Part shown: one piece after another, positions 15,846-22,179 of the stretch
Layout of the letters: each line of letters begins with the position of its first letter
Numbering within the stretch: position 1 is the first letter of the stretch
DNA from: Pedobacter sp. Leaf216
GTDB taxonomy: Bacteria; Bacteroidota; Bacteroidia; Sphingobacteriales; Sphingobacteriaceae
DNA length: 50,252 nt
Direction of reading: 5' to 3'
Assembly (NCBI RefSeq): GCF_001421515.1
Contig: NZ_LMKM01000003.1
Coordinates: 99,604 to 149,855, forward strand
Translations under genes and position numbers: made by a program
The notes under the pieces: generated by a model
Seen by the model: only the letters and a program-made list of their open reading frames with translations
What the model was told of the DNA's origin: nothing
The model's database searches: none

Positions 15846-16312
15846 GTAAATACTTAGTGTATATTTTTTTATTTAGTTCGGTATTGTAGAGCCTAAAAAT
15901 AGTTAAAATAAAGTATATTTAGGTTAATATTTGGTGCTTATTGTAATCCTTACTTAGTGTATTTATTACAATATTAATAAAATTTTGTGTTTATGATGCA
16001 AATTAAATTCTGTAAGCCATGATAAAATATCTGTAGAACAAAACTTTTGGGATGCTGTACGTCTTGTAAAAATAATTTTTACCAAAAAACAAGGTTGGGG
16101 ATTAATAATTTACTTATCTGCTGATCTTTATATTTTGCTGCTGATTAAAAAATCGCAGGTATAAATTTACCGTATACTTGGCGGATTCAGGACCTTGCTT
16201 TACAATGCGCTCATACCTTCGGGCGTTGAAAATATTGGTTGGCATAATGGTCGGTTTTTTTAAAGGATATACAATAAAAAAGCAGTACTTGAAATTGAAT
16301 AATATGTAAGTG
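15846..16312. other. Gene-poor stretch upstream of lrp and the DUF1015 gene
   Basis: This AT-rich stretch holds the two 12-bp direct repeats (15851-15862 and 15951-15962). On the plus strand around 16036-16162, an open frame without start codon reads VEQNFWDAVRLVKIIF..., which may be the remnant of a lost gene. On the minus strand, 16114-16245 could encode a 43-residue peptide starting MPTNIFNARRYER; I do not recognise it. Neither is strong enough to call a gene. Confidence 0.5.
15851..15962. promoter_or_regulatory. Pair of identical 12-bp direct repeats 100 bp apart upstream of lrp
   Basis: The sequence tacttagtgtat occurs at 15851-15862 and again at 15951-15962, with starts exactly 100 bp apart. 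On the minus strand these lie 6-17 and 106-117 bp upstream of the lrp start codon. Lrp proteins bind several spaced sites and wrap DNA, so this could be an autoregulatory region; the assignment is inference. Confidence 0.4.
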
Positions 16313-17428
16313 ATGATAAAAATATCCCCTTTAAAGGCATTAAAGCCAGGCAAAGATATATTTGAACTGATGATTTCTGATCAGCTAAATGGAAAGGTGC
16401 ATAAAAATGAACAACTTTCTTTTGAAGATGTAATCAACCTTTTTGGATGTGCGCTCGAAAAAAATCCTTCCATCTATATTTACGAATTTTGTGGTGAAGG
16501 TAAAACCATGAGGGGAATTTGGGCAATGACTGATCTTGCTGCAACGGCAACAACTGCCATAAAACGGCACGAAGATACCGTTTCGGCTAAAGTTGCATCG
16601 CTTAAAACCGATAAAGGAAAAGGTAAAATAGAAAAGTCGCCTATTTTATTGGTATATCAGCATAATGATTTAGAAAGCTTGATTGATTTGGCTATCGCAG
16701 ATCAACAACCGATGGAGAGTGAATGGTCTCAATTGGGCCATTTTTTATACCAGATTGCTGATACTTCGCTTATTGATCGGTTTTGTGTTGAATTTGCAAA
16801 ACTTGAGCAGGTTTACCTGGCCGATGGCCACCACCGGTTGGAAGCCGCTTACGCGTTACAAAAAACGGTTCCACAGCAAATTAGCAGTTTATTTGTTTCA
16901 GCAGGATCGATTTCGATTGCCGCCTTTCACCGCCTCATTCAAGGAATTGATATCACTAAGGAAGCCCTGATGGAAATGCTTGAACAGTATTATTACATCT
17001 CGAAAATTCCGAACAATAAAGCTTTAAATCCTGACCGGAAAAATAGAATGGGACTTTACTTTGCAGGTGAGTGGTACCAACTAGACCTTAAGCCTGATTT
17101 GGCCGATTTAGCAGAAATGCCGGATACAGCCATTTTACAAGAGATGATCCTTAAACCTGTGCTCGGCATTACCAACCCGAAAGAAGATACCCGCCTGAGT
17201 TATTTTCCTGATGGTAAATGGAGCCAGTTTTTGGCTCAGCTCGGAACTTCAACCACAACAATCGGTTTTACACTTCATCCAATGGAAGCAGAGGAATTTA
17301 TCGCTGTTGCAAAAAAGGGTAGGTTTCTTCCACCGAAATCGACCTGGATAGCACCAAAAATACCTCAGGGTTTTATGGCCACCAGTCCTGTAGCCATATT
17401 AGCCAAAGGCGAAAAAGTAAATCGCTAA
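16313..17428 (+). CDS. DUF1015 domain protein
   Basis: This protein of about 371 residues matches DUF1015 (annotated HTH domain SpoOJ/ParA/ParB/RepB-like in some databases). Visible hallmarks are IKRHEDTV around residue 84, a long acidic-hydrophobic middle, and YLADGHHRLEAA near residue 175, where the DGHHR motif is the family signature. The C-terminus ends in FLPPKSTWIAPKIPQGF, also typical. In Bacteroidota this gene often sits beside serine biosynthesis genes (serC, serA), which are absent here. The ATG at 16313 directly follows a GTG at 16310; either could start. It is a little shorter than many relatives of about 400 residues. Biochemical function is not established. Confidence 0.88.
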   Translation: MIKISPLKALKPGKDIFELMISDQLNGKVHKNEQLSFEDVINLFGCALEKNPSIYIYEFCGEGKTMRGIWAMTDLAATATTAIKRHEDTVSAKVASLKTDKGKGKIEKSPILLVYQHNDLESLIDLAIADQQPMESEWSQLGHFLYQIADTSLIDRFCVEFAKLEQVYLADGHHRLEAAYALQKTVPQQISSLFVSAGSISIAAFHRLIQGIDITKEALMEMLEQYYYISKIPNNKALNPDRKNRMGLYFAGEWYQLDLKPDLADLAEMPDTAILQEMILKPVLGITNPKEDTRLSYFPDGKWSQFLAQLGTSTTTIGFTLHPMEAEEFIAVAKKGRFLPPKSTWIAPKIPQGFMATSPVAILAKGEKVNR

Positions 17429-17439
17429 AATTAACAGAT

Positions 17440-17538
17440 ATGTTCGATTTGGATTTGGAAAGTATCGGTCAGTTGATGGCAACCTTTACTATTATTTGTT
17501 TCTTTATTGCTGCGTTATATAAAAAACGGCTTAAATAA
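17440..17538 (+). CDS. Small single-pass membrane protein, 32 residues
   Basis: An ATG at 17440, 11 bp after the DUF1015 stop, opens a 32-codon frame ending at TAA 17536-17538. The product has an acidic N-terminus (MFDLDLESIGQ), one membrane helix (LMATFTIICFFIAALY) and a basic end (KKRLK). The acidic-out, positive-in arrangement and operon-like position support a real gene. I do not recognise a family. Similar tiny membrane proteins regulate larger membrane partners in other bacteria, but no partner is evident here. Confidence 0.5.
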   Translation: MFDLDLESIGQLMATFTIICFFIAALYKKRLK

Positions 17539-17574
17539 ACAGTTTAAAATAATAGGCTTGCAAGGAATAAGCCA

Positions 17575-17603
17575 TTTGAATATCGCTAAATTTTATATTT
17601 TTG
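17575..17603 (+). promoter_or_regulatory. Bacteroidota -33/-7 promoter of the DUF4350-like gene
   Basis: TTTG (17575-17578), a 17-bp spacer and TATTTTTG (17596-17603) fit TTTG / TAnnTTTG. The start codon at 17636 would give a leader of about 25 nt. Confidence 0.55.
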
Positions 17604-17635
17604 GGTTTCCGCTCTAGTTATCTAACCCTAATTAT

Positions 17636-18427
17636 ATGAAAATTCTTTTTAAACTTTGCTTCTTTTCTCTTTTAACCTGCTCATCAATACTGGCGGGCGC
17701 ACAAACTGTAACCTTAGATTATTTCTTCAACCGTGAAACCCGTAAAGATAAACAGGGTAAAGAAATCAGGTTTCATTACCTGTGGAATGAACATGCCATG
17801 AGCGGTTTTTCTATTTTGGGCGATGTTTTTAAGAAACAAGGCTTTAAGTTGGATTCGCTTGAAACTGCGCCAACCCTTGCTAATTTAAAAGGAAGCAGTG
17901 TTTATTTAATTGTAGATCCGGACCGGCCGAAAGAAAATCCGAAACCAAACTACATCGAACCTAAAGATATTGCAGAAATTTCTGCCTGGGTAAAACAAGG
18001 CGGCATATTGGTAATGTTTGCCAATGATAGTGCCAATGTAGAATTGCCGCACTTTAATAAACTGGCCGGCGCATTCGGCATGCATTTTACCAATGAAATG
18101 CAAAATCATGTAATTGATGATGCTCATTTTGAAGATGGTGCAATTGTTATTAAAAACAACCCGGTATTTAAAACAGCCGGTAAAATTTTTATGAAGGATG
18201 TTTGTTCCATCGATACCAAAAATGGCGCAAAACCAGTGCTTAAAAATGCCGCAGGTGCAACGGTTATTGCTTCGGCCAAATTTGGCAAAGGAAATGTAAT
18301 CGCCATTGCCGATCCATGGTTGTATGATGAATATGTTAATGGCCGTTTGCCTAAAGAAATGGGTTTCGAAAATGATAAAGCCGCATTTGATTTAGTGCTT
18401 TGGTTAAAAACGCTGAGCAAAAAATAA
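17636..18427 (+). CDS. Secreted DUF4350-like protein
   Basis: This 263-residue protein has an N-terminal signal peptide (MKILFKLCFFSLLTCSSILAGAQ, cleavage near residue 22). The mature part begins VTLDYFFNRETRKDKQGKEI and contains LWNEHAMSGFSILGDVF, then SSVYLIVDPDRPKENPKPNY, WVKQGGILVMFAND and GKGNVIAIADPWLYDEYVNG. This pattern is like the GATase-type domain (DUF4350) that Bacteroidota carry alone or fused to GH105 unsaturated rhamnogalacturonyl hydrolases. No catalytic triad is apparent. It has its own promoter and stands alone, ending 12 bp from the convergent DUF1543 gene. A role in pectin-type glycan handling is possible only by analogy. Confidence 0.7.
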   Translation: MKILFKLCFFSLLTCSSILAGAQTVTLDYFFNRETRKDKQGKEIRFHYLWNEHAMSGFSILGDVFKKQGFKLDSLETAPTLANLKGSSVYLIVDPDRPKENPKPNYIEPKDIAEISAWVKQGGILVMFANDSANVELPHFNKLAGAFGMHFTNEMQNHVIDDAHFEDGAIVIKNNPVFKTAGKIFMKDVCSIDTKNGAKPVLKNAAGATVIASAKFGKGNVIAIADPWLYDEYVNGRLPKEMGFENDKAAFDLVLWLKTLSKK

Positions 18428-18438
18428 AACTGGTGTTT

Positions 18439-18999
18439 TTATAATTTATCCAATTTAAAGTAACCTAAATGAATCTCATCTTCAGGTAAAGCTGAAGATG
18501 GTTTTATTTCGATATGGTACTTTAACTTGGCTTCTTCGCTCAAAATATCCTCGATTTTATAAATATCATCTACATCAATACCATATTTTTCATCGATATG
18601 GGAATTGGCTCCTTTAATGGAATTCGTTTTGAAAAAAACCGTTTTCTTGGCGTCCTGTATTGCTTTTGCCCTTTCATCGTGCACGGATAATACAATGTAA
18701 TGTTGTTCGTATAATTTGTCCGATTGGTAACCTCCCAGGTTGATAAAAAATAATTTATGTGCCGAGCGTGGCGTATCTTCATCTCTCAGCTTAATAGAAA
18801 TTTCATAGTCATCTACTTTATTCACCTCGCGCCAGCCATCTAAATGCAGGCTTGTTCCTGCCTCAGGCCAAAATGCTTTTATTTCGGGAACAAGTTCTTT
18901 AAGTGATCTGGCAATGCCAAAAAAATAATCGTGCTGTTCTACGTTTCTTTTAGGTGCTTTTGACCCGAGCAGGATCATATATAGTTTTAAATCGTTCAT
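18439..18999 (-). CDS. DUF1543 domain protein
   Basis: This 186-residue protein starts at MNDLKLYMILLGSKAPKRNV (start 18999). An upstream in-frame ATG at 19056 would add 19 residues (MLCRYTQLTDLYNYRLTTK) that look unconserved. The LYMILLG...NVEQHD..FFGIA opening is the DUF1543 signature, and the domain appears twice in degenerate form (second part from KLFFINLGGYQSDKLYEQH). The fold is thought to be small alpha/beta; the function is unknown. It converges on the DUF4350-like gene and has no operon partner. Confidence 0.82.
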   Translation of the reverse strand: MNDLKLYMILLGSKAPKRNVEQHDYFFGIARSLKELVPEIKAFWPEAGTSLHLDGWREVNKVDDYEISIKLRDEDTPRSAHKLFFINLGGYQSDKLYEQHYIVLSVHDERAKAIQDAKKTVFFKTNSIKGANSHIDEKYGIDVDDIYKIEDILSEEAKLKYHIEIKPSSALPEDEIHLGYFKLDKL

Positions 19000-19443
19000 T
19001 TTTGTGGTTAATCGGTAATTGTATAAATCGGTTAATTGCGTGTAACGGCATAGCACCAGTATGAATGTTGGCTCCTAATGGGTTCGTTTAATATTGGAAA
19101 TTGATCATCCATACCGCATTAACTTACCTCTTAACAGCAATAATCAAAATTGGTTCTTAGAAATTTTGATTTAACCGCAATTGTACAATGAGAATTGAGC
19201 AGAGCGCATAATTTTGATTCTTATTGCAAAATGTTACGCCAAGGATGTTCATTTAATTAAAATGAGGTCAGTTTTATTTTTTTTTAAACCAATTATACAT
19301 TTGTTTTACAAAATAAACTGTTTAATGTCAGCATTTTGAGCTATGCATTTCCATTATCCATCTTACATTTTCCATCCGCTCAAAACAATTTCAACTTTTT
19401 TCGATTGTATGATTGAATGTATAGGAACTTACAGCATTTATAA
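19000..19443. other. Intergenic stretch between divergent DUF1543 and FAD-binding genes
   Basis: No gene, palindrome or repeat stands out in these 444 bp. It must hold divergent promoters, but no TTTG/TAnnTTTG pair with good spacing was found on either strand. Confidence 0.5.
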
Positions 19444-21150
19444 ATGGATATCAACACAGCAAAAAAGAAAATCGCGATTATAGGAGGTGGGCCGAGTGGG
19501 CTTTTTATGTATAAAAGATTAAAAGAATCTGAAGTGTCAGATTTAGAAATCGATATTTTTGAGCGTAAAGATTATTTAGGAGCTGGTATGCCTTATAGTG
19601 CTGAAGGTGCAAATGTTGAGCATATTACCAATGTATCAGACAATGAAATTCCGGTAATTTTTAATTCTATAGAAGATTGGGTAAAAATTGCACCAAAAGA
19701 GATTTTGGAAAAATTTGATATCAACGAAGAAAAATTTAACGAATACAAAGTACTACCAAGGTTGTTTTTCGGTGAGTATCTATCTGCTCAGTTTCAACTC
19801 TTAAAGGAAGCTGCTGAGAAGAAGGGAATAATAACCAACATTCATTTAAATTGCATTGTTGAAGATATTATTGATTTTACGGATGCAAATAAAGTAGCTG
19901 TAATAGTTAAAAACCAAGATGAAAAACATTTTGACCAGGTCATAATTTGTACAGGGCACAACTGGCCAAAGAAATATGAAGGTAAGATTCCGAACTATTT
20001 TGATTCGCCATATCCTCCCCAAAAACTATCGTTAAAGCTTAACCATGCTGTTGGCATCATGGGATCATCTTTAACTGCTATTGATGCTTTAAGAACGCTG
20101 GCCAGGCATAACGGTAGTTTCGAAAGCAATGAGGATGGCACTTATGCTTATCATTTAGAAAGCGAAGGTTTTAAGCTTGTAATGCATTCTCGCAGTGGCC
20201 TGTTGCCTGCAATAAGGTTCCACTTAGCAGATTCGCACCTTGGTAAGGATGAAACATTGAGCAAAGCCGAAATACAGGAAAGTATTGCTGAAAATTGTGG
20301 ATTTTTGCCTTTGGATTTTGTTTTCGAAAGGAATTTTAAAGCAATGTTTATCAAAAAAGATCCTTCGTTTTATGAACTGATTAAAAACATGAATCTGGAA
20401 GCCTTTGTTGGTGCCATGATGGGTTTCAGGGAAAAAATGGAGCCTTTTGAACTTTTTAAGAAAGAATATGATGAAGCAGCAGAATCTATAGAGAAAAGAG
20501 AATCTATTTATTGGAAAGAAGCATTGGCTGTGTTAAGCTTCGCCATGAATTATCCTGCTAAATATTTGTCGGCAGAAGATATGGAAAGGCTTCAGAAAGT
20601 GTTAATGCCATTAATTTCGATTGTAATTGCTTTTGTGCCCCAAAGTTCGTGCAGAGAATTACTGGCACTGCACAATGCCGGTGTTTTAAGTATAATTGCC
20701 GTTGGAGATGATGCGGTGGTTAAGCCACTTGAAACTGGAGGGGCAGATTATAGTTATAAGGTTGCCGATAAGGAAGTAACTGTTCACTTTGATACATTTG
20801 TTGATTGTATTGGGCAACCTCATCTTTCATTTGATGATTTTCCCTTTAAAAGTTTAATAAATAAGGGTACGGTAAGTCCGGCAAGGTTGCAATTTAAATC
20901 TGCAGAAAACGGAAAAGCGCAGGTAAAGGAAAATGACCTGGTTACAGAAGAAAAGGATAATATGTACTACTTAACGGTGCCAGGTATCACTATTAATGAT
21001 CATTTTCAGGTAGTGGATAAAAAGGGGGAGGCCAATCAACGGATTTATATTATGGCAGTTCCATATATTGGTGGTTATAACCCCGATTATTCTGGAATTG
21101 ATTTCTGTGAGGCCGCTTCAGAAGCGGTGCTGAAAAGTATCTTGAATTAA
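19444..21150 (+). CDS. FAD/NAD(P)-binding oxidoreductase-like protein
   Basis: This 568-residue protein opens with a Rossmann dinucleotide-binding motif, KIAIIGGGPSGLFMYKRL (GGGPSG at residues 14-19), followed by an acidic strand end IDIFERK. The part to about residue 190 resembles the FAD-NAD(P)-binding domain called NAD_binding_9, with VIICTGHNWP near residue 167 and a second glycine-rich motif (VGIMGSSLTAIDALRTL) near 202. The end VPYIGGYNPDYSGIDFCEAA is the typical second FAD-contact region. Proteins of this type include hydroxyacylglutathione-like or SidA-like oxidoreductases of unknown substrate. It is monocistronic with no helpful neighbours, and no signal peptide is seen, so it is cytosolic. 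Confidence 0.85.
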   Translation: MDINTAKKKIAIIGGGPSGLFMYKRLKESEVSDLEIDIFERKDYLGAGMPYSAEGANVEHITNVSDNEIPVIFNSIEDWVKIAPKEILEKFDINEEKFNEYKVLPRLFFGEYLSAQFQLLKEAAEKKGIITNIHLNCIVEDIIDFTDANKVAVIVKNQDEKHFDQVIICTGHNWPKKYEGKIPNYFDSPYPPQKLSLKLNHAVGIMGSSLTAIDALRTLARHNGSFESNEDGTYAYHLESEGFKLVMHSRSGLLPAIRFHLADSHLGKDETLSKAEIQESIAENCGFLPLDFVFERNFKAMFIKKDPSFYELIKNMNLEAFVGAMMGFREKMEPFELFKKEYDEAAESIEKRESIYWKEALAVLSFAMNYPAKYLSAEDMERLQKVLMPLISIVIAFVPQSSCRELLALHNAGVLSIIAVGDDAVVKPLETGGADYSYKVADKEVTVHFDTFVDCIGQPHLSFDDFPFKSLINKGTVSPARLQFKSAENGKAQVKENDLVTEEKDNMYYLTVPGITINDHFQVVDKKGEANQRIYIMAVPYIGGYNPDYSGIDFCEAASEAVLKSILN

Positions 21151-21187
21151 ATCTACGCTCAGGCTGACAAAATGGTAACGCGGGCGG

Positions 21188-21317
21188 CATTGCGCGATGG
21201 CTTTTTCAGTTGATGAAGTAAGCTTTATGGCAAATTATAGCGTAGTGGGAGGATTTTCACCACAGATTTACACAAATCAACACAGATCACTTTTTGCCAC
21301 GGAAACACAGAAAGCAC
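21188..21317. repeat. Cluster of dispersed intergenic repeats
   Basis: Three elements adjoin: cattgcg...ggctttttcag...gaagtaagctttatgg (21188-21231), related to one arm of 5638-5723; ccacagatttacacaaatc... (21260-21288); and the 27-bp segment 21291-21317, identical to 5512-5538. The shared taatcctgaagg follows at 21349-21360. Confidence 0.7.
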
Positions 21318-21532
21318 TGAGATTTATAGGTTTTTATCCCTTAATTTGTAATCCTGAAGGTTAAAAATGGTACAGAAACCTTGGAAAAAATGACCGATCT
21401 GTAGCTGATTAGCGAAGTTTAAAAACGCCGGTTAACTAAGTTTTTGTAAATACAGTACTTGAATATTTTTTTTATAAAATGCTATCAATCAGGTTTTTAT
21501 TATTAAATTCTTTCATTTATCTGATCATGAAA

Positions 21533-21544
21533 CAAACGTTTGCG
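21533..21544. promoter_or_regulatory. LacI-type operator candidate, site 1
   Basis: CAAACGTTTGCG, built on the palindrome CAAACGTTTG, lies 647 bp before the susC1 start. It is identical over 12 bp to 21797-21808 and 41411-41422. Palindromes with central ACGT and flanking CAAA/TTTG-GC arms are typical LacI-family binding sites. Confidence 0.6.
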
Positions 21545-21796
21545 CTTAAATTGCTGCTTTTTGTATTTTATAATTAAGGTATTGGTAAATAAGCTGTGGT
21601 TAAAGCTCAAATAAAAATCAAAAAATAATTGCAATCCCGATTTTCTCCTTAAAGATCAATTGTCATTTTAATGTTTTCTTAACAGTTTAGTTTGATAGTT
21701 GAATTTCTATAGGCGAAAAATTCAAATTAAGGTATTTCTTCGGCTTTGATTATACCATATGTGCCTATCATTGAATCATTAACGCATTTTTTTAGG

Positions 21797-21808
21797 CAAA
21801 CGTTTGCG
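21797..21808. promoter_or_regulatory. LacI-type operator candidate, site 2
   Basis: CAAACGTTTGCG with a preceding G gives a perfect 12-bp palindrome gcaaacgtttgc at 21796-21807. It starts 264 bp after site 1, about 25 helical turns, which would suit DNA looping. It overlaps the TTTG of the weak promoter candidate before susC1. Confidence 0.65.
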
Positions 21809-22179
21809 TTAAGAAAAATAAAAATCGTCTTTGCTTAATCTATATCTTGCATTACCAAATCATAACGAGCCGACATTTTATTTTAATATTACGAGCAAAA
21901 AACTGTTAACCGGCAGGAAAATAATTGATAATAAAATAATAAATAAAGAACCCCTAACCAAGGTATAATACACAAGCAAACAAAAAACTAATCATTCATG
22001 GCATTACTGTATGCTATGGATTAACCAATCATCCTAATTTCAACCGCATGTTCAAAAATTTTACACTTTGTCCCCAGGCATTGCTATGCCCAAAAAACTC
22101 AAACCGGGTTAATTTTTCTATCGCTTTTTAAAAATCGAGCTTCTTCTTTAAACACTTAAACTTTAATTAAACTATTAAA

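Larger units (their letters stand above)
21151..22179. other. 1-kb control region upstream of the first SusC gene
   Basis: No gene is supported here. The left third holds intergenic repeats: a one-sided relative of the 5638-5723 element at 21188-21231, a common ccacagattta-cacagat element at 21260-21288, and the 27-bp repeat at 21291-21317. The right part holds two copies of the palindromic site CAAACGTTTGCG (21533-21544 and 21797-21808). A weak promoter candidate, TTTG (21802-21805), 20 bp, then CGTCTTTG (21826-21833), overlaps the second site. If it is real, the leader of susC1 is about 340 nt long and could carry further control. Confidence 0.6.

Noticed and set aside
16036..16162. Plus-strand open stretch reading VEQNFWDAVRLVK...
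   Set aside because: It has no start codon and no clear family; it could be a gene remnant, but chance cannot be excluded.
16114..16353. 79-residue minus-strand ORF overlapping the DUF1015 start
   Set aside because: The first part is antisense to the DUF1015 gene and its leader. The inner 43-residue form (from 16245) has no promoter or recognisable family, so it is mentioned only in the intergenic entry.
21826..21850. A strong susC1 promoter around tatatcttgc
   Set aside because: Box spacing and sequence do not fit TTTG / TAnnTTTG; only a weak candidate overlapping operator site 2 is kept, in the intergenic entry.
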